Source: Duganella sp. CF517 (GTDB taxonomy: Bacteria > Pseudomonadota > Gammaproteobacteria > Burkholderiales > Burkholderiaceae_D). Taken from it: a DNA stretch of 64,000 bases. A model generated the notes under the pieces. The model did not search any database, had not been told where the DNA came from, and was given only the letters and a program-made list of their open reading frames with translations. Shown piece by piece: positions 17,783 to 26,691 of the stretch; positions within the stretch are counted from its first letter, which is position 1, and each line of letters opens with the position of its first letter. Position numbers and translations under genes: made by a program. The stretch is taken from the NCBI RefSeq assembly GCF_900110275.1, contig NZ_FODC01000001.1, forward strand, positions 1,341,198 through 1,405,197, written 5' to 3'.

Positions 17783-18981
17783 GCCGTCCTCCCCAGCACC
17801 AGCGCCGCGTTGGAGCCGCCGAAAGCGAATGAGCTGCTCAGCACATGGCGCAAAGGCCGGCCCAGCGCCGCGCCGGGCGGCACCAGGTTGAGCGCCGGCA
17901 GCGCGGGATCGGCGGCGCCGTCCCACAGATGCGGCGGCAGCCTGCCCTGCGGATTATCGTCCTGCATCGCCAGCCAGCACAGCGCCGCCTCCACCGCCGC
18001 CGCCGCGCCCAGCGTGTGGCCGGTGAACGGCTTGGTCGAACTGACCGGCGTTTCAAGGCCGAACAGGTCTTCAATCACGCGCGACTCCATCGCGTCATTT
18101 TGCGGCGTGGCGGTGCCGTGCATGTTGACGTAGTCGATCTGCGCGGCGTCAAGGCCGGCGCGTTGCAGCGCCTGCGTCATCGCCAGCCGCGCGCCCACGC
18201 CGGCCGGATCCGGCGCCGACATGTGGTGGCCGTCCGACGATTCGCCCCACCCGAGCAAGGCCACCGCGCCCGCCGTCCCGGCGTCGCCCGCATCGGCGCT
18301 CATCAGGAACAGCGCGCCGGCTTCGCCGATATTGATGCCGTGGCGATTGGCGCTCATCGGGTTGCACCGCTCGTCGCTGACCGATTCCAATGAAGCGAAA
18401 CCGGCCACCGTGAAGGTGCACAGCGAATCGACGCCGCCGGTCAGCACGGCGTCGCATAGTCCCATCTTGATCAGGCGCGCCGCGCTGGCCATCGCCTTGG
18501 CGCTCGACGAACAGGCGCTCGAATGCACGTAGGCGGGCCCCGACAGGCCCAATTCGTGCGCCAGCATGACTGCGGGCGATCCCATTTCCTGCGGATCGTA
18601 GACGAATTGCGGTGGCAGGACGCCGTCCGCGCAGTAGTGGCGGATGGCCTGTTCGGTCTCGCCGATGCCGGAGGTGCTGGTGCCGATCACCACGCCGACG
18701 CGGTCGGCGCCGTAACGCGCCACCGCCGCCTCGACGGCCGGCCGGATCTGCGCCAGCGCGGCCAGCGCCAGCGCGTTGTTGCGGCTGCGCTGGCGCGCGG
18801 GCAAATGGTCGACCGGCGGCAGCGCCGCGAGCACGCAGCCCAGCGGCAGCTGGCGGCCGGGCGACCATTCGCCGGTCATCGCCACGCCGCTCTCGCCCGC
18901 GTACAGGCGCGCCTTGACCTGCGCATGGCTATCGCCCAGCGCGCAGATGATACCGCAAGCGTTCAGATAAAAATTCAACAT
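17779..18981 (-). CDS. apeO: Beta-ketoacyl-ACP synthase ApeO-type
   Basis: 400 residues from MLNFYLNACGIICALG. The active-site Cys lies in SSACSSSAKA, and the His residues in NMHGTATPQND and FTGHTLGAAA, so the enzyme is catalytically complete. It should form a heterodimer with the chain-length-factor-like ApeC encoded at the other end of the cluster. The stop overlaps ApeP. A 36-base gap separates it from the lipoprotein upstream, one of the few gaps in the cluster. Confidence 0.9.
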   Translation of the reverse strand: MLNFYLNACGIICALGDSHAQVKARLYAGESGVAMTGEWSPGRQLPLGCVLAALPPVDHLPARQRSRNNALALAALAQIRPAVEAAVARYGADRVGVVIGTSTSGIGETEQAIRHYCADGVLPPQFVYDPQEMGSPAVMLAHELGLSGPAYVHSSACSSSAKAMASAARLIKMGLCDAVLTGGVDSLCTFTVAGFASLESVSDERCNPMSANRHGINIGEAGALFLMSADAGDAGTAGAVALLGWGESSDGHHMSAPDPAGVGARLAMTQALQRAGLDAAQIDYVNMHGTATPQNDAMESRVIEDLFGLETPVSSTKPFTGHTLGAAAAVEAALCWLAMQDDNPQGRLPPHLWDGAADPALPALNLVPPGAALGRPLRHVLSSSFAFGGSNAALVLGRTA

Positions 18982-19017
18982 GCCACCGCCTCGGTCAATC
19001 GCGTTCGTTCAGTGAGT

Positions 19018-19581
19018 TCATTGGCCTTCCTGCGCGAACTGTATCGTAAGCTTATAGTGATAACGCAGATTCTCCAATACCACCGTGCCGCTCCAGCGCG
19101 GGCTGCCACTGTAGACAATCCGCATGATAGGCTCGTTTTCCAGGTACAAGGTGCGCGTCGCGCCCTGCTCGGCGATGCGCCAGCCCGCCGGCAACCCGGT
19201 GGCGATCGATTCGGCCGGCCACAAGGTCAGTTGCATATCCTCCAGCACGTCCTCCGGGCGCACCTGCGAGGGCAGCATCACGTGACGCCAGGAGGTCAGT
19301 TCCTTGCCGTCGTAGCGCATGGTGAGCACGCGCTGGCCGAACGCCAGGCCGACCACGTCGATCGCGTCCGGTTCGACTTGCAAGGCGACGTCCAGATCGT
19401 CGGTGCGGCCGGCCCGCTCCACCTTCAAATGCTGTTGCACGCTGATCGACGCGCCCAGCGCCGCGGGCGGCAGCTTCAGGCCCAGACGCGCCTGCGGCGG
19501 CGGCGTCGTGGCGCAGCCGGCCAACATCGCCAGCGCCGCAAGCGACACCACGCCCACGCCCTGGCGGACCCGCTGCCACAT
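19018..19581 (-). CDS. apeN: DUF3261 outer-membrane-directed lipoprotein ApeN-type
   Basis: 187 residues from ATG at 19581, which shares a base with the upstream stop (TGATG); ATG at 19596 is also possible. The N-terminus is a lipoprotein signal with lipobox LAGC. The body matches DUF3261 with beta-rich repeats (VERAGRTDDLDVALQVE, LTMRYDGKEL). It is thought to assist pigment transfer to the outer membrane together with the LolA-like and MMPL proteins of the same cluster. Confidence 0.84.
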   Translation of the reverse strand: MWQRVRQGVGVVSLAALAMLAGCATTPPPQARLGLKLPPAALGASISVQQHLKVERAGRTDDLDVALQVEPDAIDVVGLAFGQRVLTMRYDGKELTSWRHVMLPSQVRPEDVLEDMQLTLWPAESIATGLPAGWRIAEQGATRTLYLENEPIMRIVYSGSPRWSGTVVLENLRYHYKLTIQFAQEGQ

Positions 19582-20828
19582 CACGCCGGCGTGCATAGGG
19601 CCTCCAGGGCGGCGAGCCTGCGCGGCGTCTCCTTGACGTAGGGATTGCTCAAGTCCCAGGCGTAACCGGCCAGGATGGCGGAGATCATGCGCTTGATCTC
19701 GGGCTGCTGGTTTTCATGGAAGATGATCTTCTGGAAGCCGCCGGCGTACCAGGACTCGACGAACACGCGGAACGTGTCCACGCCCTTGCGCAGCGGCGCG
19801 CCGAAGTCGGCCTGCCAGTCGACCGTCTCGCCGGCGAACTGGCGTTGCAGCGCGGCGGCGGCCAGGCTGGCGGACTTGAAGGCGATGGTCACGCCCGACG
19901 AGAACACCGGATCGAGGAACTCGCCGGCGTTGCCCAGCAGCGCGTAGCCCGGTCCCCACAGTTTTTCCACGTTGGCCGAATAGCCGACGATCTGGCGCGC
20001 CGGCGTGTCCCACTTGGCGTCGGCCAGCAAGGCGCTCAGCGACGGCTCCTCCGCCAGGATCGCTTGCAGGCGCTCGGTCGGCGTGCCTTCGTAGCGGTCC
20101 AGGAAGCTGGTCTCCGCCACCACGCCCTGCGAACAGCGGCCGCCGGCGAACGGAATGGTCCAGAACCAGACGTCGTCGTGCTTCGGATGCACGGTGACGC
20201 GGATCTTGTTGCGGTCGAAGCCCCCGCGTATGCCGTCTTCGACGTGCGTGAAGATGGCGCCGCGCACCGGGAAGTTGGACGGCGTCTCCAGCTTCAGGAG
20301 GCGCGGCAGGATGCGGCCAAAGCCGCTGGCGTCCAGTATGAAGCCGGCGCGCACCTGATACTGTTCGCCGTGTGGATTCCTGACGGTGACCAGCGCCGGC
20401 GCGCCATCGACACCCAGCTCGATGTTCAGCACTTCGTGGCGGTGGCGCACTTCGGCGCCGAAGCGCGCGGCCTCCTTCGCCAGGATGTGGTCGAAGTGGG
20501 CGCGCTGCACCTGGTAGGTGGTGCCCCAGCCTTCGGAGTGCTTGTCGCGGAAGTCGAAGTCGGTGTAGCGGCCGTCGCGCATGAAGGCGGCGCCGTTCTT
20601 GAACTGGAAGCCCGCCTCCACCACCGCCCGCAGCATGCCGGCCTGTTCGAGGTAGGCCATACTTTGCGGCAGCAGGCTTTCGCCGATCGAGAAGCGCGGA
20701 AATTCCTCTCTTTCGATCACCAGCACCTGGCGCCCCTGCTGGCGCAGCAGCGCGGCGGCGACGGAGCCGGCCGGGCCGGCGCCGACGATCAGAATTTCGA
20801 CGGTTTCGATGGTCAGTGCGTCAGTCAT
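19581..20828 (-). CDS. FAD-dependent halogenase-like oxidoreductase in the APE cluster
   Basis: 415 residues from MTDALTIETV at 20828, overlapping the exporter stop by 8 bases. The FAD motif GAGPAG is at residues 16-21. Two flavin-dependent halogenase hallmarks are visible: WFWTIP at residues 221-226 (the WxWxIP motif) and FQFKNGA with Lys77, the place of the catalytic Lys near residue 79 of PrnA/RebH. A LLGNAGEFLDPVFSSGV segment closes the FAD site. If active, it would chlorinate or brominate the aryl head, as in xanthomonadins. The same motifs also occur in related non-halogenating flavoproteins, so halogenation is a prediction. Confidence 0.78.
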   Translation of the reverse strand: MTDALTIETVEILIVGAGPAGSVAAALLRQQGRQVLVIEREEFPRFSIGESLLPQSMAYLEQAGMLRAVVEAGFQFKNGAAFMRDGRYTDFDFRDKHSEGWGTTYQVQRAHFDHILAKEAARFGAEVRHRHEVLNIELGVDGAPALVTVRNPHGEQYQVRAGFILDASGFGRILPRLLKLETPSNFPVRGAIFTHVEDGIRGGFDRNKIRVTVHPKHDDVWFWTIPFAGGRCSQGVVAETSFLDRYEGTPTERLQAILAEEPSLSALLADAKWDTPARQIVGYSANVEKLWGPGYALLGNAGEFLDPVFSSGVTIAFKSASLAAAALQRQFAGETVDWQADFGAPLRKGVDTFRVFVESWYAGGFQKIIFHENQQPEIKRMISAILAGYAWDLSNPYVKETPRRLAALEALCTPA

Positions 20829-23172
20829 GCTTGCCTTCTTTGATGGTGCCAAAACAGGGAACGATCAGCCAGGCCAGCGCGATCCCCAGCAGCATGGTCA
20901 GGCCGAAGGCCTGCAGCGCCGGGGTTTTGCTCAAGCCCAGTAGGCCGAACGACAAAAACGTGCTCGATGCCGACATCCCCACCGCCATCCAGGCCGCGTT
21001 GCCCCGATTGTCGGGCCGCTCCTGCATGAAGATGCCGTAGTCGACGCCCACGCCCAGCAACAGCAACAGCGCCAGCACATGGAACAGCTGCAGATTCTGC
21101 GACGCGAAACCCAGGATCGCCAGGGTGGCGACGCTGGCCAGCGCGGTCGGCGCCAGCACCCGCCAGGTGCGGCCGCGGTAGCGCGGGAACAGCAGCGCGA
21201 ACACCAGCGCGTAGGCGCCCAGCACCACCCAGCTCATATTCTCGCGGTAGCGGCCCAGCACCGAGGAAATCTCGGCCACCTTGTCGACCCACTGCACGCC
21301 GTGCAAGCCGTCGGCCGCGCGCATGACATCCGGCACCGCCGCCCTGCCCAGCCCGCGCAGCGCGACGATGCTGGCGTGGACGCCGCCGGTATCGCCCAGC
21401 CACAGGTGGCGCGACGGCTCGCTGGCCGGCGACTTGAGGAAATCCTCCGGCGTCAGCGGCGTCCCCGCCGCCAGCAGTCCGGCGCGGGTCGCGGCGATCC
21501 ATTGCGCGTCCTCGCCCGTCTGTTCGGCCAGTCCTTGCAGCGGGCCGTCGTCGCCCAGCAGCTTCTGTTCGATCAGCGCGCGGCGCGCGGCCTGCGTACG
21601 CGCCGAAGGTACCCAGTTCGACACGGCCTGATAGCCGGTGATGCCGCCGCCGGCGATCAGTTTATCCAGCCTGGCCTTGAGCGCTTCCTCGCGTTGCAAC
21701 ACCTCTTCGGCGGAGGCGCCGCGCACCAGGAAGTACTGCACCGGCGTCGGCGCGTCCGTCAGCTTGCTCAACTTGATCTGGTCGTCGATCAGATGCTTGG
21801 GCGGATTTTGCAGCAGGCGGATATCGTCGTTGGCGCCAAGGCGGCTGACGCCGTAGCCGGCCGCCAGCACGAAAATCACCGCCGCCGCCAGGGTGGCGCG
21901 GTTCAGCCGCAGCAAGGGCCAGCGCCGCAGCGCGTCGCCGTACACCCGCACCAGCGCGCCCGACTTGAGCGCGCGGGCGCCGATCAGCGCGGGGAACCAG
22001 CACACCACCGTCAGCCAGGCGAAGACCAGGCCGAGCGCCGAGAACACCGCCATCTGGCGCAGGCCGGGGAACGGCGTCAACGCCAATCCCATGTAGCCGA
22101 TCACCGCAGCCAGCAAGGTCAGTCCAAGTCCCGGCAGCAGGCGTTTGAGCAAGGCCGGGGAATCGAGTTTTTCGTCGGCCGACAGGCGGTTGGACAGGAA
22201 GTAGATGCCGTAATCCTGCGCCACGCCTATCAGGCTGGCGCCGAACACCAACGTCATCAAGTGAATCTGGCCGAACACCAGCCAGCACACGGACAAGGCG
22301 CCGAGGAAGCCGATACCGATCGACAGCATGATCAGCGAAATCGGCTTGAAGGAATGGAAGGCGAACCACATCAGGAGGATGATGCCGAGCAGCGAGCCGA
22401 TGCCGATGGTCGACACCTCGCCGCTGGCCTGGGCGCTGGCTTCGGCCGCGTGCAGGATCACGCCCGCCTGGATCAACTCCGCCTGCGGGGCGGCCTTGCG
22501 GGCGGCGTCGGCGGCCTGCTTGAGCAGCGGCAGCACGGTTTCCTGGGCCGTCATCGACAGCGCGGGCACCTTGAGCGTCAACGGCAGCAGCACATACTGG
22601 CGCCGGGCGTCGGCGACAAACAGATGGCCGTCGCGCGGACGCACCGGCGTCTCCTGCGCGCGCTCCTGCACCCAGCCGGCGAACAGGCCGAACGGGTCCT
22701 GCTGCCAGGAGCCCAGCTTCGGTCCGCCGAAGGGGCTATACAATTTGCCCAGCGCCGCCTCGAGCCAGAATTGCGACGGCTGCGCGCGCAACTGCGCCTC
22801 CTGCTGCGCCGTCAGCAAGGTCAGGCTGTGGCGCTGGAACAGCGACAACCAGTCGCCCTGCGTCTTTTCGCTGATCTGGATCGCATCGAACAAGTCCTTG
22901 CGTGGCGCCAGCACCGCGCCGTAGGCGTCGGCCGCGCGCTTGGCGTCTTCCCAGTCGGCGGCACCAACCAGCACGATGATCCTCTGCTGCGCGGCATCGA
23001 CCATGTGCGAGAACGACTGCTGCAGCACCGGATCGCGCTCCTGCACCGGCAGCAGCGCCATGATGTCGGTGTTGGGCACGATGCGCTGGACCAGCCACAG
23101 ATAGGCGTTGTGGCCCAGCAGCAGGCACACCACCACCGCCCAGAGCAGCGCGAGTTGTCTGGTGCGCGTCAA
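20821..23172 (-). CDS. apeM: MMPL/RND-type pigment exporter ApeM-type
   Basis: 783 residues. The frame has no ATG near the N-terminus; TTG at 23172 overlaps the LolA-like stop (TTGA) and starts MTRTRQLALLWAVVVCLLLG, so TTG with coupling is the best start. The protein has a first helix, a large periplasmic loop, five helices, a second loop and five more helices, the RND/MMPL layout. It is expected to pump the lipid-linked aryl polyene out of the inner membrane using proton motive force. It sits between the LolA-like carrier and the halogenase-like enzyme. Confidence 0.9.
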   Translation of the reverse strand: MTRTRQLALLWAVVVCLLLGHNAYLWLVQRIVPNTDIMALLPVQERDPVLQQSFSHMVDAAQQRIIVLVGAADWEDAKRAADAYGAVLAPRKDLFDAIQISEKTQGDWLSLFQRHSLTLLTAQQEAQLRAQPSQFWLEAALGKLYSPFGGPKLGSWQQDPFGLFAGWVQERAQETPVRPRDGHLFVADARRQYVLLPLTLKVPALSMTAQETVLPLLKQAADAARKAAPQAELIQAGVILHAAEASAQASGEVSTIGIGSLLGIILLMWFAFHSFKPISLIMLSIGIGFLGALSVCWLVFGQIHLMTLVFGASLIGVAQDYGIYFLSNRLSADEKLDSPALLKRLLPGLGLTLLAAVIGYMGLALTPFPGLRQMAVFSALGLVFAWLTVVCWFPALIGARALKSGALVRVYGDALRRWPLLRLNRATLAAAVIFVLAAGYGVSRLGANDDIRLLQNPPKHLIDDQIKLSKLTDAPTPVQYFLVRGASAEEVLQREEALKARLDKLIAGGGITGYQAVSNWVPSARTQAARRALIEQKLLGDDGPLQGLAEQTGEDAQWIAATRAGLLAAGTPLTPEDFLKSPASEPSRHLWLGDTGGVHASIVALRGLGRAAVPDVMRAADGLHGVQWVDKVAEISSVLGRYRENMSWVVLGAYALVFALLFPRYRGRTWRVLAPTALASVATLAILGFASQNLQLFHVLALLLLLGVGVDYGIFMQERPDNRGNAAWMAVGMSASSTFLSFGLLGLSKTPALQAFGLTMLLGIALAWLIVPCFGTIKEGKHD

Positions 23173-23777
23173 AACAGCGCCGCCTCTTCCTTCGTCATCG
23201 CCGTCTCGCCGGTCTGGATGGCGGAGAAGACGATGCTGGTCTTGTCGCCGCCCGCCTCGCTCATGACGATGTTCCTGACGTAGGCGCCGCCATCGAGCTT
23301 GATGGTGCCGATGGCTTTTTCCAGCGCCGCCTGGCGCGCCTTGAGCGCGACGTTCCAGCTGGTGGCGTCGACCGTGCCGTCGACTTCGAACAGCGATTCG
23401 AGCTGCCCAAGGTCGCCCGACAGCAGCGAGAACAGCACGTTGTTGATCATGCGGACCGTCGGCTCGGTCTTGGCGTCCAGCCGCATGGCGACGCGGTCGC
23501 CCTGGTAGTTGACGATTTCGTCGCGCGTCAGCCGCAGGGTGCTCGGGAACGGCTGCAAGGTGCGCCACAACACGCCCTTGCCGGCGACGACGCAGAAGCG
23601 GCCGTTGGAGGCGAGCGGTTTTTTCATGCCGGCCAGTTGCTTGGTCTGGTCGAAGCGGCCGCACATGATGGGCGGCTTGGCCAGCAAGGCCTGGATCTTG
23701 GCGACCGGCGCGGCGGCATGCGCGGGATTGAACAGCGCCAGCGCGGCCGCCAGCAAAACGGATTTTACTTTATTCAT
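23169..23777 (-). CDS. apeL: LolA-like periplasmic carrier ApeL-type
   Basis: 202 residues from MNKVKSVLLAAALALFNPAHA at 23777, a signal peptide. The mature protein resembles outer-membrane lipoprotein carrier proteins (LolA fold), with TLRLTRDEIVN and an IVMSEAGGDKTSIVFS strand near the end. LolA-like APE proteins are thought to carry the pigment lipid across the periplasm. The start overlaps the thioesterase stop (ATGA) and the stop overlaps the exporter start (TTGA). Confidence 0.87.
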   Translation of the reverse strand: MNKVKSVLLAAALALFNPAHAAAPVAKIQALLAKPPIMCGRFDQTKQLAGMKKPLASNGRFCVVAGKGVLWRTLQPFPSTLRLTRDEIVNYQGDRVAMRLDAKTEPTVRMINNVLFSLLSGDLGQLESLFEVDGTVDATSWNVALKARQAALEKAIGTIKLDGGAYVRNIVMSEAGGDKTSIVFSAIQTGETAMTKEEAALF

Positions 23778-24205
23778 ACAGGCTCGATTCCCAGTTTTTC
23801 GAACAGCACCGGCGGCGACACGAAGCACATCTCCTTGGTGGCGATATCGACGGCGACCATGGTGGTGGTAGCGCGGTTGAGGCGCTTGCCGGTTTCCGCG
23901 TCGGTGATCAGATAGTCGATCTTCAAACGGTTTTCCCATTCGACGATATCGGCGCGCAGCTTGAGCTTCTGGCCGAAGGTGGCCGAGCCGACGTAGCGCA
24001 GCTGCATGTCGACCACCGGCCACGCATAGCCGGAGGCCTTCATCTGCGGATAGTTGTAGTCTATCTTGTCCAGCAAAGCGCAGCGCACGACTTCCAGGTA
24101 CTTGACGTAGCGGCCGTGCCAGACGATTTCCATCGGGTCCAGGTCGAAGAACTGCACCTGCATCTCGACTTCCGCGAACCAGCGGCTTTCCCGGGCCTTA
24201 CGCAT
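23774..24205 (-). CDS. apeK: 4-hydroxybenzoyl-CoA-type thioesterase ApeK-type
   Basis: 143 residues with a hotdog fold. FFDLDPMEIVWHGRYVKYLE contains the Asp of the 4HBT catalytic motif. In the APE pathway ApeK is the thioesterase that may release stalled or finished chains. It overlaps the ammonia lyase by 8 bases and the LolA-like gene by 4. The assignment follows order and motif; the substrate is not visible. Confidence 0.87.
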   Translation of the reverse strand: MRKARESRWFAEVEMQVQFFDLDPMEIVWHGRYVKYLEVVRCALLDKIDYNYPQMKASGYAWPVVDMQLRYVGSATFGQKLKLRADIVEWENRLKIDYLITDAETGKRLNRATTTMVAVDIATKEMCFVSPPVLFEKLGIEPV

Positions 24206-25763
24206 ACAGATCCCATGCCTTGGCGCGGATGCGGTCCAGCAGCAGGCGCAGGTCCGGTTCCAGGCGGCGGTCTTCCTCGACCGCCCTGATATCGGCGGCC
24301 AGCGCCTCCTGCATCGCCGCCAGCGTGGCGTGCGGCCGCAGCTCAGGGCTGGCCTGGCAGCGCAGCCAAACGCCCTGGCGCACGGTGATCAGCAGCGCGG
24401 CGACCACCTGCTCCGTCAACTCCAGCACGCGCAGGCAGTCGCGCGCGGCGATGGTGCCCATGCTGACCTTGTCCTGGTTGTGGCATTCGGTCGAGCGCGA
24501 GAACACCGACGCCGGCATGGTCAGCTTGAGCGCTTCGGCGGTCCACGCGGAGGCGCTGATCTGCAGCGCCTTGAGACCGTGGTTGATCGCCGCGCGCGGG
24601 CCGGTGGCGCCGGTCAGGTTGGCCGGCAGGCCATGGTTGTAGCGGCTGTCGACCAGCAGCGCCATCTGGCGGTCCAGCAGGTCGGCCAGGTTGGCGACGG
24701 CGTTCTTCATGCCGTCCATGGCGAAGGCGATATGGCCGCCGTAGAAATGGCCGCCATGCAGCACCCGCTCGTTCTCGGCGTCGATCAGCGGATTGTCGTT
24801 GGCGCTATTGAGTTCATTTTCGATCGAAGCGCGGAAGAACGGCAGCGCGTCGGCCAGCACGCCGATCACGTGCGGCGCGCAGCGGATCGAGTAGCGGTCC
24901 TGCAGGCGCTTGCCGTTGCGCTCCCACTGGTCGGTCGGCAGGTCGGTGCGCAGCCAGGCCGCCACCTGCTGCATGCCGCCGTGCGGCTTGACCGAGAACA
25001 GCACCTCGTCGAAGTGGTGGGCGTTGCCGTCCATCGCGAACGACGCCATCGCGGTGATGCGTGTGGTCAGCTTGACCAGGTAGTCGGCGCGATCGTAAGC
25101 CATGCAGGCCAGCGCGGTCATGACGGCGGTGCCGTTCATGATCGCCAGCCCCTCCTTCGGACGCAGTTTCAGCGGGGTGATGCCCGCTTCGCGCAGCGCC
25201 TGCGCGGCCGGCACTTGCACGCCGTCGCGCCACACTTCGCGCTCGCCGCACAGCACCGCCGCCAGGTACGAAAGCGGCGTCAGGTCGCCGCTGGCGCCGA
25301 CCGAGCCTTCGGACGGGATCAGCGGCAGCAGGCCGGCGTCGAGCAGGCGGGTGATCTGCAACAGCAGCTCGACGCTGACGCCGGAATAGCCTTTGCTCAG
25401 CGACGCCAGGCGCGAGGCCAGGATCGCGCGCGTCTGCTGCGGCGTGAAATACTCGCCCAGGCCGACGCCGTGATAGGTATACAGATGGTGCGGCAGCTCG
25501 GCCACCAATTCCGGCGGCACGGTGACGGTGCAGGAGTCGCCGTAGCCGGTGGTGACGCCGTAGATGGTGCCGTCCTCGCGCAGCAGGCGCTCGAGGAAAT
25601 CGGCGCCGCGCGCGATCGCGGCGCGGAACGCGGGATCGTCGGACAACGCGGCGGCGGCACGTCCTTGCGCGATATCGACGATGTCTTCGATCGTCAGGCG
25701 CTGACGATCGAAGCACACGGTGCGCGCGGCGGTATTCAGTCGGACTGTGTCAGCGGGGTACAT
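24198..25763 (-). CDS. Aromatic amino acid ammonia-lyase (HAL/PAL/TAL family)
   Basis: 521 residues from MYPADTVRLN at 25763. The GSVGASGDLTPLSY motif gives the ASG triad that forms the MIO cofactor. YGVTTGYGDS supplies the catalytic Tyr. The substrate-selectivity segment reads HHLYTYHGVG: it matches neither the Ser-His of histidine lyases nor clearly the His-Leu of tyrosine lyases. It should deaminate Phe, Tyr or His to an acrylate. Being inside the APE operon, overlapping its neighbours at both ends, it likely supplies the aryl starter (coumarate or cinnamate) for the adjacent ligase domain. Specificity is open. Confidence 0.9.
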   Translation of the reverse strand: MYPADTVRLNTAARTVCFDRQRLTIEDIVDIAQGRAAAALSDDPAFRAAIARGADFLERLLREDGTIYGVTTGYGDSCTVTVPPELVAELPHHLYTYHGVGLGEYFTPQQTRAILASRLASLSKGYSGVSVELLLQITRLLDAGLLPLIPSEGSVGASGDLTPLSYLAAVLCGEREVWRDGVQVPAAQALREAGITPLKLRPKEGLAIMNGTAVMTALACMAYDRADYLVKLTTRITAMASFAMDGNAHHFDEVLFSVKPHGGMQQVAAWLRTDLPTDQWERNGKRLQDRYSIRCAPHVIGVLADALPFFRASIENELNSANDNPLIDAENERVLHGGHFYGGHIAFAMDGMKNAVANLADLLDRQMALLVDSRYNHGLPANLTGATGPRAAINHGLKALQISASAWTAEALKLTMPASVFSRSTECHNQDKVSMGTIAARDCLRVLELTEQVVAALLITVRQGVWLRCQASPELRPHATLAAMQEALAADIRAVEEDRRLEPDLRLLLDRIRAKAWDLYA

Positions 25764-26691
25764 CGGAACGCTCCAATTCGGGTAAATGCCAAAAATCGTA
25801 AAAATTAAACCATTCCAGCGGCGCCTGCACGCAGTGGTGCTCCAGCCGCTTGGCGTAGTCGCCGGCCAGCGCCGCCAGCGCGGCGTCGCGCTCCTTGCGC
25901 GGGATGCGCACGGTCTCGCGGAAGCGTTCGAAATACACGTCCGACCGCGCCCCCCGGCGCATCGAGAACAGCAGGTATACCGGGCATTGCAAAATACTGG
26001 CCAGCACATAGGGGCCGACCGGGAAGGCGGCAGGCGCGCCAAGGAAATCCGCCACCGCCACGCGCGGGTTGTGCGAGACCGGGACGCGGTCGCCGGCGAT
26101 GACGACGAATTCGCCGCGCGCCACGCGCTCCGACAACAGCATCGCGGTAGCCGGCGACATTTCCGTCACCTGCATCAGATTGAGCTGGCTGGCGGGATTG
26201 AGGGTGCCGAGCATCTCGTTGAAGGCCTGCGCATGCTTGGTGTGCACCAGCACCGTGAGCTTGATGTCGTGGCGCTGGCGCGACAGCACCCGGCACAACT
26301 CCAGGTTGCCCAGGTGGGCGCAGATCATCAGCCCGCCGCGCCCTTGCGCGACGGCGTCGGTGATCAATTCACCGCCGTGCAGCGCGACGCTGTCGACGTC
26401 GAACAAGCCGCCCCACAACAGCATCTTGTCCAGGATGCTCTCGCCGAAGGCGGCGAAGTGGCGCATCACGCCGGACTGCGCGCGGCCGGTAAACCGCTCC
26501 ATGCGCCGCAGGTAATCGCGCGAGGCGCCGCGCGGCAAGGGCTTGGTCAGGACGTACCACGCCAGCACCGGATACAGCACCAGGCGGAACGGCCAACGGC
26601 CGAAGACACGGCAGATCCAGAACAGGAAACGCATGCCGGCGACAAAACTGATTTCGTTGATCGCGGCCCAGTGCAGACTGCGCGCGCTCAC
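25750..26691 (-). CDS. LpxL/HtrB-like acyltransferase, ApeJ acyltransferase half
   Basis: 313 residues with a GTG start at 26691 that overlaps the glycosyltransferase stop (GTGA). AHLGNLELCR is the HxxxxE motif of LpxL/HtrB acyltransferases, and VIAGDRVPVS forms the second motif. The N-terminus carries one hydrophobic helix. In enterobacterial APE clusters ApeJ combines a glycosyltransferase-like and an acyltransferase-like part; here they are two separate genes. It probably attaches the polyene acyl chain or a fatty acid to the glycolipid anchor. Confidence 0.82.
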   Translation of the reverse strand: MSARSLHWAAINEISFVAGMRFLFWICRVFGRWPFRLVLYPVLAWYVLTKPLPRGASRDYLRRMERFTGRAQSGVMRHFAAFGESILDKMLLWGGLFDVDSVALHGGELITDAVAQGRGGLMICAHLGNLELCRVLSRQRHDIKLTVLVHTKHAQAFNEMLGTLNPASQLNLMQVTEMSPATAMLLSERVARGEFVVIAGDRVPVSHNPRVAVADFLGAPAAFPVGPYVLASILQCPVYLLFSMRRGARSDVYFERFRETVRIPRKERDAALAALAGDYAKRLEHHCVQAPLEWFNFYDFWHLPELERSDVPR

